Assembly (NCBI GenBank): GCA_964519595.1 | Contig: CAZFJN010000016.1 | Span: forward strand, 1 to 37,209 | Direction: 5' to 3' | Length of the DNA: 37,209 nt | Source of the DNA: JANRKF01 sp964519595 | GTDB taxonomy: Bacteria; Pseudomonadota; Alphaproteobacteria; Rickettsiales; SXRF01 | Shown here: piece by piece, positions 23,641 to 32,778 of the stretch | Layout of the letters: each line of letters begins with the position of its first letter | How positions within the stretch are numbered: the first letter of the stretch is position 1 | Made by a program: the position numbers and the translations under genes | Notes under the pieces: generated by a model | What the model was told of the DNA's origin: nothing | Database searches by the model: none | The model's input: the letters and a program-made list of their open reading frames with translations, nothing else

Positions 23641-26064
23641 ATGACAAGCACAGCTCAGCAGAGAAAAATAATGGAAGATACAGCAGCTGATTTATACGGC
23701 GCAGATTCGATCAAGGTTTTAAAAGGTCTGGAAGCGGTTCGCAAACGTCCTGGCATGTATATTGGCGATACTGATGACGGCTCTGGCCTTCATCACATGA
23801 TTTATGAGGTAGTTGATAACGCGATTGATGAATCGCTGGCCGGACATTGCGATCTGGTAACAGTCAGCCTTAATGCTGATGGTTCATGCTCGGTAACTGA
23901 CAATGGCCGCGGCATTCCGGTTGATATTCATGAAGGCGAAGGAGTTTCCGCCGCAGAAGTTATCATGACGCAGCTTCATGCCGGCGGCAAATTTGATCAG
24001 AACAGCTACAAAGTTTCCGGCGGTTTGCACGGCGTTGGCGTTTCTGTAGTAAACGCGCTTTCAACATGGTTGCAGCTTACAATCTGGCGCAGCGGCAAGC
24101 AGCATGAAGCTCGTTTTGAACATGGCGAAACCATCGAACATCTAAAAATAACTGGCGATGCGGCCGGAAAAAAAGGAACAAGCGTTACCTTTCTGCCAAG
24201 TCCGCAAACTTTCACTAAAACGGAATTTGATTTTCATACCGTGGAAAACCGCCTTCGTGAGCTGGCTTTTCTTAATTCCGGCGTGCGTATTCGCCTGAGT
24301 GACTTGCGCGTTCAGCCGGAAAATGTCGTTGAATTTTATTATGAAGGCGGCACAGCGGCTTATGTCGAATATCTCGATAAAAGCAAAACCGCGCTGCATA
24401 ATACCTTGGTTCTAGCTGGCGAGAAAGACGGAATCAGCGTTGAAATCGCCATGCAGTGGAATGATTCTTATCATGAAAATCTGCTCTGCTTTACCAACAA
24501 TATCCGCCAGCGTGACGGCGGAACACATTTAATCGGCTACCGCGCTGCGCTTACTCGCGCCGTAAATAAATATTATGAAGAATCCGGCCTCAGCAAAAAA
24601 GAAAAAATTGCCATTACCGGCGATGACGCGCGCGAGGGGCTAACCTGCGTCGTGTCAGTAAAAGTGCCTGATCCGAAATTTTCTTCACAAACCAAAGACA
24701 AGCTCGTCTCCAGCGAAGTGCGTCCGGTTGTGGAAGGAATAACTTATGAACGCTTAGCGCAATGGCTGGAAGAAAATCCGGCTCAGGCAAAAATCGTCAT
24801 CGGAAAAATCTGCGAAGCCGCCTCAGCCAGAGAAGCTGCCAGAAAAGCACGCGAACTTACGCGCCGTAAATCAGCGCTGGATATCTCTTCCCTGCCTGGA
24901 AAGCTGGCTGATTGCCAGGAACGCGATCCGGCTAAGTCAGAATTATTCATCGTTGAGGGTGATTCAGCGGGCGGCTCGGCAAAACAAGGGCGCAGCAGAG
25001 TTTATCAAGCGATATTGCCGCTTAAAGGCAAAATATTGAATGTTGAGCGCGCGCGTTTTGATAAAATGCTTTCCTCGCAGGAAATAGGTACGCTGATAAC
25101 CGCGATTGGCACTGGAATTGGCCGCGAAGAATTCTCAATTGACAAGGCGCGTTATCATAAAATAATCATCATGACTGACGCCGATGTCGATGGTTCACAC
25201 ATACGCACGCTGCTACTTACCTTTTTCTTCCGCCAGATGCGCGAATTGATTGATAAAGGCTATCTCTATATCGCACAACCGCCACTTTATAAAATGCGCC
25301 GCGGCAGTCATGATGTTTATTTAAAAGATGACGCGGCTCTGGAAGCTCATCTGCTGCAATCAAGCCTTGAAGATGCCTCTCTCACCATGGAAGACGGCAG
25401 AATCTATTCCGGCGATGAGCTGAAAAAAATAGTAGATGAAGCCGCAAAAATCACCGTTTCAATGCAAAATCTGGCCAGAAGGCTACCTCTGCTGCTGATC
25501 GAAGCCGCCGCCTTAGCTCATGTTTTTGATGGTTCAAGCGGCAGCGAACAAAAGGCAAAATTCTGGCAAATGGCTCTTACCAAACTGGCTGGCGAACAGG
25601 CTGGCTGGCTCTGCTCATACACTGCCGGAGGATTCACCTTGAAACGAGTTATGCGCGGCGTTGAGGAAACACATTTCTTTGATGAGAAATTACTGCTCTC
25701 CAAAGACGCGCATGATATTGCCACACATCTTCAGTTCATTGATGATAATTTCGCTGATCCTTCCACCCTTTCCCGTAAGCAGAATACAAATTCTATTCTT
25801 ACTCCTTGCAACTTATATCTGACTTTAATGGACTGGGCGCGTAAAGGCTCAACAATTCAACGTTTTAAAGGCCTCGGCGAGATGAATCCGGAGCAACTCT
25901 GGGATACTACGCTTAATCCGCAAACACGCCGTCTATTGCAAGTTAAAATTGAAGATGATGCGGAAACTGAATCAATATTCTCAACCCTCATGGGCGATAT
26001 AGTAGAACCACGCCGCGACTTCATAGTCAGCAACGCTTTAGCCGTTGAAAATCTGGATATTTGA
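23641..26064 (+). CDS. gyrB: DNA gyrase subunit B
   Basis: ATPase subunit of gyrase, which introduces negative supercoils. The 807-aa protein has the GHKL ATP site (EVVDNAIDESLAGH; DNGRGIPVDIHEGEGVSA; GGLHGVGVSVVNALS), the transducer, the TOPRIM domain (LFIVEGDSAGGSAKQGR; IIIMTDADVDGSHIRTLLL) and the C-terminal QRFKGLGEMNPEQLWDTTLNP motif. An AAGG about 10 bases upstream supports ATG at 23641. It is preceded by a 200-bp AT-rich spacer that probably holds its own promoter, and it is convergent with the FlgC-like gene 13 bp away. Confidence 0.98.
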   Translation: MTSTAQQRKIMEDTAADLYGADSIKVLKGLEAVRKRPGMYIGDTDDGSGLHHMIYEVVDNAIDESLAGHCDLVTVSLNADGSCSVTDNGRGIPVDIHEGEGVSAAEVIMTQLHAGGKFDQNSYKVSGGLHGVGVSVVNALSTWLQLTIWRSGKQHEARFEHGETIEHLKITGDAAGKKGTSVTFLPSPQTFTKTEFDFHTVENRLRELAFLNSGVRIRLSDLRVQPENVVEFYYEGGTAAYVEYLDKSKTALHNTLVLAGEKDGISVEIAMQWNDSYHENLLCFTNNIRQRDGGTHLIGYRAALTRAVNKYYEESGLSKKEKIAITGDDAREGLTCVVSVKVPDPKFSSQTKDKLVSSEVRPVVEGITYERLAQWLEENPAQAKIVIGKICEAASAREAARKARELTRRKSALDISSLPGKLADCQERDPAKSELFIVEGDSAGGSAKQGRSRVYQAILPLKGKILNVERARFDKMLSSQEIGTLITAIGTGIGREEFSIDKARYHKIIIMTDADVDGSHIRTLLLTFFFRQMRELIDKGYLYIAQPPLYKMRRGSHDVYLKDDAALEAHLLQSSLEDASLTMEDGRIYSGDELKKIVDEAAKITVSMQNLARRLPLLLIEAAALAHVFDGSSGSEQKAKFWQMALTKLAGEQAGWLCSYTAGGFTLKRVMRGVEETHFFDEKLLLSKDAHDIATHLQFIDDNFADPSTLSRKQNTNSILTPCNLYLTLMDWARKGSTIQRFKGLGEMNPEQLWDTTLNPQTRRLLQVKIEDDAETESIFSTLMGDIVEPRRDFIVSNALAVENLDI

Positions 26065-26077
26065 TTGCCACAATTTC

Positions 26078-26470
26078 TCAGCTCAAAATATCAAGTAAAC
26101 TCTGCTCGATATTGTTTTGAATCTGAATTGCCTTGAGATTTGCTTTATAATCATAGGCAGCTATTTGCATATTTACCAGCTCAGCCGCCTGATCAACATT
26201 GGGAACGGCAACAAAACCATATTCATCAGCCTGCTCACTCTCCGGCAAATATAGTTTCTGCGTCGGATTCGCAACATCTTCAACCTTGGCAACAGGCACA
26301 CCGCCTGCACTACTAACCACCACGCGCTGCGGCTTATAAGGCTCATTTACGCTAACACCATCAACAATAGTAGAAGTAGAATGCTGATTGGCAATATTGC
26401 CAGCAGCAACCGCAAAACGAGTCGCCGCCGAATTAACACCAGCCAAAGAACTGCCAATAGAACTAACCAT
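26078..26470 (-). CDS. FlgB/FlgC-family flagellar rod-like protein
   Basis: A 130-aa protein with the two ends typical of flagellar rod proteins. The N-terminal helix IGSSLAGVNSAATRFAVAAGNIANQHST corresponds to the FlgB/C ANNIANxxT motif, and the C-terminal helix is DQAAELVNMQIAAYDYKANLKAIQIQNNIEQSLLDIL. The middle, YKPQRVVVSS...ADEYGFVAVPNVD, is FlgC-like, and the length suits FlgC. ATG at 26470 is preferred over an upstream in-frame TTG at 26476. No other rod or hook genes are adjacent; MotB lies 3.7 kb upstream on the same strand. It could be a true FlgC or a stand-alone paralogue. Confidence 0.72.
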   Translation of the reverse strand: MVSSIGSSLAGVNSAATRFAVAAGNIANQHSTSTIVDGVSVNEPYKPQRVVVSSAGGVPVAKVEDVANPTQKLYLPESEQADEYGFVAVPNVDQAAELVNMQIAAYDYKANLKAIQIQNNIEQSLLDILS

Positions 26471-26565
26471 AATCAATTAATCATAAAGAATTATGGTTAA
26501 TTTTATATGTAAAAAACAACAAAAAACCACATTTTAAAATACAACTTATTGTAATTAAACAATAA

Positions 26566-29500
26566 TCATATAGAAAGCGATTTCTGGTTTTTTGATTCAA
26601 TATATGATGCGCGATATGTTGGATCGTCAGCCATGAAGGTTCTGCCGTGCGTAAAAGTGTCCACTGCATTGTGGAACAAGCGCGATAAATATATTGATGC
26701 ATCGCCAACCATTTTCTGCGCGCCTTCAGCTACCTGCTTCATTGAGTCTTTAAGCGCTTTTTCCACAACCTGCACGCCCTCAACAAAACGCCGCTTATAA
26801 TTCAGAGGCTCTAAATGCTTCATTGAATCAAGGTTGGTGATGACGAATTTAATGCGATCTGCTGCGTCAATAAATGCAGTATTGATTTTACCCTTGAACT
26901 CGCCCACTTGTAATTGGTGAATTTCTCGATGCAATGGTATATCATTATCCGTGAATTTCTCCCCTGTTTTTGCTTCATATACCAGCTTTGCTGCATCAAT
27001 ATATTGTTTTGGCAATTCTTCACGTACAAATTCTAAAAGCTTCTGATGCTTTTCTTGCCATCCAGAATAATTTTTAGTTAAGTCATACAATGTTGGATCA
27101 TTTGCAGCCTTGAAATATAGTTTCTCCATTGGCCGGCGTAGATCAGAATTCACAATGCTGTAGGAAAGCTTATCAACAACATCTTTGAAGCTCGGCGATT
27201 TTTCATACAGCTCCTTTAATCTTGCCGCTGATAAATTACCTTCTTTAAGTTCATCTTCTATCACCGCACGAATATCGCCTGCGCCCATAAAGGTCGGATG
27301 AATACCTTCATGTTGCAGAGTTTCACTAAAGCCTATAGTGCGTATAACAGTTGCGTCAATGGCGCGTTTTTTATCTTCTTCAGTGTTGTCTATTGTTCTA
27401 GACCCACCACGCGATCCTGCATTTCCTGCAGCAAGATGACCACGATAGCCAAGCTCATAGAGCAATCTGCCAATTGGATTGCCTGGAGCTTTCTCATAAA
27501 CATCAGCATCATATGGTCCCTGTAAGTTTTTTAGACCACTACGAATTTTTGCTTCAAGTTTCGGATCAACATGATTTTTACTTATTCCATTCATCATCTC
27601 CGTTTGCTTCACTAAGCCGCGCAAAAGAAGCCGTTCTATTGAAGATGGTTGGTTGAAATAGTTCAGCAGATCACCACCCTGGAAGGTGAATTTGCCAAAT
27701 TTCGCAAGACCAAAATCCTCGATCATGGCCGTATGCGCGCGTACACCGTTGCGGTAGGAATCAGACAGACTGCCGCCTTCAAAGAATTGCAAATTAATCT
27801 GATCTTTCTGGTCTTTTCCTTTATTATATTCCAAAATCGCGTCCCGCGCTGCGACATGCCCTTCATGAATAATCCCGCGTGAGGCAATCGCTCCGGCGCG
27901 GCGAGCATTATCGCTGTGAGCTATTTGGATTTGCTGAGTGATTTGTTCTGTTTTCTCTAAATTACGCAATTCCTCTACATGCTGGCGATATACATCATTG
28001 GCAAGGCTATATTTCAGTACATCAGGAATTTTTGCCATGGTTTCCGCTTCTTCAAACAGCGGCACAATGTGCATTCTGGCGCGTTTTCCGCCATTATCAG
28101 TAACCGCATATTGCAAGGCCAGCGCTTCCAGCATGTTATGCGCGCCCTTACATTCAGCCAGCACATTATGAGTTATAATATCATCAAAATCCCGCGCTAG
28201 CTCCATACGGCGCAGACTATGATAAGCAATAGCTTCATCCTCGGAAAGCGAGCGCAAATCCTGCCCTTTCATGTCAGAAAGTATTTTCTGCGAATGAGCT
28301 ATAAAATCATCACGAAGATTTTTTGTGCTTAGAATAATATCTAAATTATCCAACAGTGCTTTTTCTAAATCATCAATCTGTTTTGACAATTCTATCTTTG
28401 TATTATCATCCTTTTCTTTCTCTTTTTTCTTAAGAAGATCAGAATATAATTTCTGATCTTCTATATATTTAGCTGCGTTATCCTTAAGCTCGCTATTATC
28501 TTCAACTCTCGAAAATATATAAGCTAAAGCACGGCCATATTCTTCCGCCGTTTCGCGATATTCAATTTTTCCAAGGTTAAAACCGAAGATGCGTGTTTTG
28601 CGGAGAATAGAAAGCAACTTATCTTTTCTTTCGCCGGATTCTTGTTTTATACCAGCTTCCAGCGTATTTTTAAAATTCTCTACATTCCCAAGTGAGGCTG
28701 CTATATCTTTTGCTTTGTCGCTATATTGTGCAAATAGCTCATTGGTTAGTGGAATATCGTTACCATTACGATTACTTTCAATTTCTTTAAATAGAGCGGT
28801 ATAAGCTTGGTTGGCCTTTTCCAGTTTGCGCGCCCAAGTCGCAATTTCTGCATTCCAGATGATACCATCATCACGCAAACTACCAAGCAGCAACTCCGCT
28901 GCTTTTTGTTTGTGCATTACTATTGCTTCGAGGGTGTTTTCGGATTTGATGTTACTGTTGCCGTCTTTATCGCCAGCTGATCCCCAGGAGCCAAAGCGTA
29001 TTTTCAGATCAAGATTCTGGCGCTGTGTATCATCATATTGACCAAGAAATTTCCGCTGCAGCGCTCGTTCTGTCACTTCATAGAGGCGATCAATGTCATG
29101 ATAAGCATTAGTCAGGAAATTTATGCAGATGTCTGTTTCGTCCTTGACGGTAAAATTATTTTCCTGCACCAGCGGAACTTTAGCAAATTCTGCAATGCTG
29201 CTCTTTAATTTTGATAAATCAGGGAGCGTTTGACCTTTGCGTAGCTGCCTTGTTACCGCCTCGACCTGCTTGGCGATTTCGCGCTGCAGATTCATTGATT
29301 CAAGAGTATTTGTATTTGTCGGATGTTGTGTGAATACATATTCAGATACAGGCGTGCTTAGTTCTCTGACTACATCGCCAACGCTCATCTTTATAAAAGG
29401 ATTAGTCGGCGTATTTTCATTATTCTCAACAAACAGCAAATCATGAATGCCGCCGCCGACAACCTGATTGCGTTCTAAGATGCGTTTTGCTGGATCAGTT

Positions 29501-29883
29501 TCTCTTAAACCTTTTACAGCTGTCTCGCAAATCTTCTCGCGATCAAGAAAAAAATTCTCCCGCGCCGCATGGCCGGCAATTTCATATAAATGCCCAAGCC
29601 GCACATAAGCTTCGGCAAGCTTCTTTTTGTCTTCTGGATTATGAAAGGTGTCAAACACCTCACCTACATCTTTTGCCGCTTGCTTTTTTTTACGTTGAGC
29701 TTCTACATAATCATCAGCGGGCCTTACATTATATATGTTCCAAATAATTTCTTCTAAGCTTTGAATAGCATCAGCAAACTCTTTCTGCGTATCAGCAAAA
29801 GTATCAGCAAACAGATTCGCAAGTCCCATTGCCACATAAACCTGATTATTAGATTTTAATAATTCCTGTGGTGTATAATCCAT
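26566..29883 (-). CDS. Highly divergent phosphoenolpyruvate-carboxylase-like protein
   Basis: A 1105-aa soluble protein. By eye it follows the PEPC fold from end to end: FTQHPTNT (~184-191) for TAHPTE, GSAGDKDGN (~301-309) for GGDRDGN, ILRKTRIFGFNLGKIEYRET (~426-445) for RVRxFGxxLxxIDIRQES, IVPLFEEAETM (~606-616) for VVPLFETxDDL, AHSDNARRAG (~655-664) for GYSDSxKDAG, KKRAID (~838-843) for ESLRAIP, and MKHLEPLN for RNPYIDPLN. The FHGRGGSIGRGG loop is replaced by FFEGGSLSDSYRNG (~700-713), the catalytic Lys is Arg, and the usual C-terminal NTG is replaced by a ~75-residue tail. It is also about 200 residues longer than usual, with a Lys/Asp/Glu-rich, probably helical insertion (~465-510). Oxaloacetate synthesis is therefore doubtful. 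Neighbours are MotB and an orphan. Confidence 0.7.
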   Translation of the reverse strand: MDYTPQELLKSNNQVYVAMGLANLFADTFADTQKEFADAIQSLEEIIWNIYNVRPADDYVEAQRKKKQAAKDVGEVFDTFHNPEDKKKLAEAYVRLGHLYEIAGHAARENFFLDREKICETAVKGLRETDPAKRILERNQVVGGGIHDLLFVENNENTPTNPFIKMSVGDVVRELSTPVSEYVFTQHPTNTNTLESMNLQREIAKQVEAVTRQLRKGQTLPDLSKLKSSIAEFAKVPLVQENNFTVKDETDICINFLTNAYHDIDRLYEVTERALQRKFLGQYDDTQRQNLDLKIRFGSWGSAGDKDGNSNIKSENTLEAIVMHKQKAAELLLGSLRDDGIIWNAEIATWARKLEKANQAYTALFKEIESNRNGNDIPLTNELFAQYSDKAKDIAASLGNVENFKNTLEAGIKQESGERKDKLLSILRKTRIFGFNLGKIEYRETAEEYGRALAYIFSRVEDNSELKDNAAKYIEDQKLYSDLLKKKEKEKDDNTKIELSKQIDDLEKALLDNLDIILSTKNLRDDFIAHSQKILSDMKGQDLRSLSEDEAIAYHSLRRMELARDFDDIITHNVLAECKGAHNMLEALALQYAVTDNGGKRARMHIVPLFEEAETMAKIPDVLKYSLANDVYRQHVEELRNLEKTEQITQQIQIAHSDNARRAGAIASRGIIHEGHVAARDAILEYNKGKDQKDQINLQFFEGGSLSDSYRNGVRAHTAMIEDFGLAKFGKFTFQGGDLLNYFNQPSSIERLLLRGLVKQTEMMNGISKNHVDPKLEAKIRSGLKNLQGPYDADVYEKAPGNPIGRLLYELGYRGHLAAGNAGSRGGSRTIDNTEEDKKRAIDATVIRTIGFSETLQHEGIHPTFMGAGDIRAVIEDELKEGNLSAARLKELYEKSPSFKDVVDKLSYSIVNSDLRRPMEKLYFKAANDPTLYDLTKNYSGWQEKHQKLLEFVREELPKQYIDAAKLVYEAKTGEKFTDNDIPLHREIHQLQVGEFKGKINTAFIDAADRIKFVITNLDSMKHLEPLNYKRRFVEGVQVVEKALKDSMKQVAEGAQKMVGDASIYLSRLFHNAVDTFTHGRTFMADDPTYRASYIESKNQKSLSI

Positions 29884-29906
29884 GATTAACCTTATTAAAT
29901 TTCTGT

Positions 29907-30049
29907 ATTATAGCTCTTAACAAAATTGGTCATAGCCCTCTCCCGCAGCGGCGAAGCCGCTGCTTCCCTCTCCCGCTTGCGGGAGAGGGTTAGGGAGAGG
30001 GCGCTTTGCGCCCAGATTTTTTATGAGCAATTTTGTTAAGAGCTATAAT
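29907..30049. mobile_element. 143-bp palindromic element (putative MITE)
   Basis: The terminal inverted repeats are about 28 bp with one mismatch, beginning ATTATAGCTCTTAAC and reading inward from each end. Inside are three further hairpins: GCAGCGGC-gaa-GCCGCTGC, CCCTCTCCCGC-tt-GCGGGAGAGGG and GCGC-ttt-GCGC. It lies between the PEPC-like gene and motB. The TA bases at the ends would fit a TA target duplication, but the exact boundary is ambiguous. Confidence 0.85.
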
Positions 30050-30153
30050 TTACTATATTCTTAATATATTAATTAATTGCACATCAACATATTAATGTAA
30101 ATAAGGTTTTTGTATATTTTGCGATGATTTTTTAGGTGATTTTTTTAATAATT

Positions 30154-31164
30154 TTACAAATCACGGTCAGCGTCGTCTGTTGGTGCTGGTTTTTCTGTGC
30201 TTGGTTTTTCTTCTTCGGCTTTTTTCAGCTTGGCATCTGGTGTGGTCAGTAGGCCGCGTGTGGTGGTTACTTCTTTTGGATCACGGAAATATGATTCGCG
30301 CAGGACGATGATGGTAATGCGGCGATTGCGCGGATTGGAAGGCTCATTAGGAACGAGCAGCTCCTTATCGGCGAATCCGACTATTTTTACCACTCTTTCT
30401 TTTTCAAGAACGGTGGTGGAAAGGAAGCGCCGCGCGGCATTGGCGCGATCAACAGACAATTCCCAGATTGTATATTGCGGATTTGTATTGCCGCTTGGCG
30501 CGTCGGTATGACCGTTTATTGAAATATTATTAGGAGTTTTGGAAACCACACGCGACATTGAATCAAGAACTTTTTTTCCAATATCAGTAAGGGTAGTGCT
30601 GCCGGGAACAAACATCGGCTGTTGTGGATCGTCAATCATGTCTATTTTGAGGCCTTCAGGAGTGTCCTGAATCACTACATTATTGCTGTAATCCTTCAGC
30701 TCCGCCTCTTGCAAAGCCTGTTTCATCTCCTCGGCGGCGCTTTCAAATGTTTCCTTATCAACCTGCGCTTCTTCCTGCGCTTTGGCGATTTGCGCGGCGT
30801 CGCTGGCATTTGGATCAGATTTTCCCTGCGTGATATTCGGAGTATCAACATCTTCGCCCTGCTTGACCTGGCCGACAACAAGGCCGACTGCGGTTTTATC
30901 AGTCCGCGCATTTCCTTCCGGCGCAGCGGATAAACCGCCATTAAAGCCAATTCCTTTGGAATCTTTAAGTCCCATGGTCGGCGTGAAATATTCAGCAATC
31001 CCCTGCTTCTGCGCCTCGGAAGTGGCACTCAGCAACCACATTAACAGGAAAAACGCCATCATCGCAGTTACGAAATCGGCATAAGCAACTTTCCACGCGC
31101 CGCCATGATGACCATGGCCGCCTTTATTGATCTTTTTGATGATAATTGGTTCTTCTGCCGCCAT
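30154..31164 (-). CDS. motB: Flagellar motor stator protein MotB
   Basis: Peptidoglycan-anchored stator subunit that forms the ion channel with MotA. The 336-aa protein has a Gly/His-rich cytoplasmic start, then one membrane helix VAYADFVTAMMAFFLLMWLLSA (~26-47) with the essential Asp at residue 30. A plug/linker follows, then the OmpA-like domain from ISINGHTDAPSGNTNPQYTIWELSVDRANAARRFL to PRNRRITIIV (~212-283). A charged, Pro/Lys-rich tail ends the protein. motA is not in the window. The gene follows the orphan membrane-protein gene by 93 bp on the same strand; a palindromic element lies downstream. Confidence 0.92.
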   Translation of the reverse strand: MAAEEPIIIKKINKGGHGHHGGAWKVAYADFVTAMMAFFLLMWLLSATSEAQKQGIAEYFTPTMGLKDSKGIGFNGGLSAAPEGNARTDKTAVGLVVGQVKQGEDVDTPNITQGKSDPNASDAAQIAKAQEEAQVDKETFESAAEEMKQALQEAELKDYSNNVVIQDTPEGLKIDMIDDPQQPMFVPGSTTLTDIGKKVLDSMSRVVSKTPNNISINGHTDAPSGNTNPQYTIWELSVDRANAARRFLSTTVLEKERVVKIVGFADKELLVPNEPSNPRNRRITIIVLRESYFRDPKEVTTTRGLLTTPDAKLKKAEEEKPSTEKPAPTDDADRDL

Positions 31165-31257
31165 TATGACCTTATCCTCTGTCGCCTCATGCTATCTCTT
31201 CATGCAGGAAAGATATCAACCTAACGCAAAAAGTTTAATGAGAAGTTAGAAAAAATT

Positions 31258-32253
31258 CTACATTGCTAATTCTTTTGCGATTTCTTTATTATCGGCGGTT
31301 TTTTTGTATTTATCTGCATATGTTGCAAATTTAGGCTCATAAAGCGATTTAAGCGATGATTTAGGCGATGATTTAGGGGCTGGTTCAGGCAGCGACTCAG
31401 GCGGCGCGGCAAGCTCTTTTTTACAGGATTTTTCCTCAGAATTATTGATATTTTCCTCGTCTTTCTTGGCGATATAACGGCTAAAAACATAAGTAGCCGT
31501 GGCAGTTATAACCGTAAACAGCGCATCAAAGGCGATAATATCCGCCCAGCGGCGCACATTCTGCGGATTAGACTTCGGATAAACGCGCAACCAGCCTTTG
31601 CTGGCCAAATCGCCGAATTTTTTGCTGATATTGTCAGTCAAAGCCGGCCCCATAGCTAAAAAGGCCAGATAGCTGCTGCCCCACGACATCAGGCGGCCGG
31701 AAAACACGCTTTTCCACGTTTGGTGTGGTTCATGCGCGATTTTTTCCGGATCAGGCGGCGTAGTGCCAAGCAGCCAGTCGATCTTTGCGGCGTTGCTCTG
31801 GCGGTGATCTTCCAGCCATTTAATTGGCGCCATTAAAGCGTTGCCGCCCATTCCGAGGGTCAGAAACATGGTGCTGCCTTTGGCGTAACCATCAATTGTT
31901 TTAGGATCTCCGCCCTTTAACAAGGTTTTAGAAAGGAAACCTTTAAGAGCCTGCTGCGATTTATCGTTAATTGTCCGCAGCCAGCCAAAAGCCTTGTGTT
32001 TGCCATATTGCGACTCATGCGCGGAAAGAGCCGATAACGCCGCCACGCCAAACCATGCAATGCTGCCAAAAACACCAAAATCATAAATGACATTGCCCCA
32101 GCTGCGCTTTTTCTCCGGCGCAACCGCGAAACCAGCATTTACATCAGATTTTAAATCAGATTTTACATCAAACTGCGATGAAACATGACCAGTAACTGAC
32201 GTTTCTGCCGTTTCCGATAGCGTATCCGATAGCTTATGTTCAGACTTCTCCAT
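31258..32253 (-). CDS. Orphan membrane protein with repetitive tail
   Basis: I do not recognise this 331-aa protein. A polar N-terminus with KSDLKSDV repeats is followed by several hydrophobic stretches: NVIYDFGVFGSIAWFGVAALSALSA (~54-78), GSTMFLTLGMGGNALMAPI (~126-144), MSWGSSYLAFLAMGPAL (~189-205) and a clear helix AFDALFTVITATATYVFSRYIA (~240-261). The C-terminus is charged and repetitive (EPAPKSSPKSSLKS), from 12-bp DNA repeats at 31353-31400. It is probably an inner-membrane protein with 3-4 passes. ATG at 32253 is clear. The location before motB does not by itself imply a flagellar role. Confidence 0.65.
   Translation of the reverse strand: MEKSEHKLSDTLSETAETSVTGHVSSQFDVKSDLKSDVNAGFAVAPEKKRSWGNVIYDFGVFGSIAWFGVAALSALSAHESQYGKHKAFGWLRTINDKSQQALKGFLSKTLLKGGDPKTIDGYAKGSTMFLTLGMGGNALMAPIKWLEDHRQSNAAKIDWLLGTTPPDPEKIAHEPHQTWKSVFSGRLMSWGSSYLAFLAMGPALTDNISKKFGDLASKGWLRVYPKSNPQNVRRWADIIAFDALFTVITATATYVFSRYIAKKDEENINNSEEKSCKKELAAPPESLPEPAPKSSPKSSLKSLYEPKFATYADKYKKTADNKEIAKELAM
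31353..31400. repeat. 12-bp tandem repeat in the orphan membrane-protein gene
   Basis: Two exact copies of GCGATGATTTAG are followed by two diverged 12-bp units. They encode the PKSS/LKS-type tail repeats. Confidence 0.82.
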
Positions 32254-32778
32254 TCTCTAACAGTAACAAAAATAAGCAATTTATTGTGTGAAGATTGCAT
32301 GAAGATTATAGCAGAACTAAAGGATATAACGAAAATAACTGCTCAGACGGCTGATTATACAAAAGCAACACAGTTTAATGACATTTCTTGTGGTTTTATC
32401 CTGTTGCAACAGGACGTCATCCTTTGACTTGATCAAAGGATCTTTTTCCCATTGCCTAAGATCCTTCGGTCAAGCCGAAGGATGACATGCCATGGTCAAA
32501 TGGATAACAACCCTCTGAATTTACTATGCTTAATATTAATACCATTATGATGAGATTGCTTTAGTACTATTTGCTGACAACTCATTTGCTGCACTGCAAA
32601 AAAAATGTTTGACATTGTTGATTAAGGATACTAGGGGTAGTGTTAATAGCGCTTATTCTGATAATTGGAATAGTGCTAATAATGAAAATGATAATAAAAA
32701 TAATAAAAATAATAATAAAAAAATATTTGTTTATCGCAGGCGTTTCTCAAGTTTTTAAATAATTTCTGAGGAATTGCC
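32254..32778. other. Divergent intergenic region upstream of amtB
   Basis: No gene is supported in these 525 bp. They hold a REP-like palindrome (32416-32486), a TTGACA at about 32609 without a well-spaced -10, and an A/T-rich stretch of AATAATAAAAA repeats just before amtB. A sigma-54 or NtrC site was looked for and not found. Confidence 0.5.
32416..32486. repeat. REP-like palindrome
   Basis: GTCATCCTTTGACTTGATCA at the left end and its near-complement ending CCGAAGGATGAC at the right form a 71-bp imperfect palindrome, each half also being a small hairpin (CCTTTGA/TCAAAGG; CCTTCGG/CCGAAGG). This GTCATCC...GGATGAC type of repeat is widespread in proteobacterial genomes. Confidence 0.85.

Noticed and set aside
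32236..32427. 63-codon open frame between the orphan membrane protein and amtB
   Set aside because: It begins inside the divergent gene, has no ribosome-binding site or recognisable motif, and ends at the REP palindrome.
32594..32640. Sigma-70 promoter for amtB built on TTGACA
   Set aside because: The only -10-like hexamer (TACTAG) is about 14 bp away, too close for a normal promoter.
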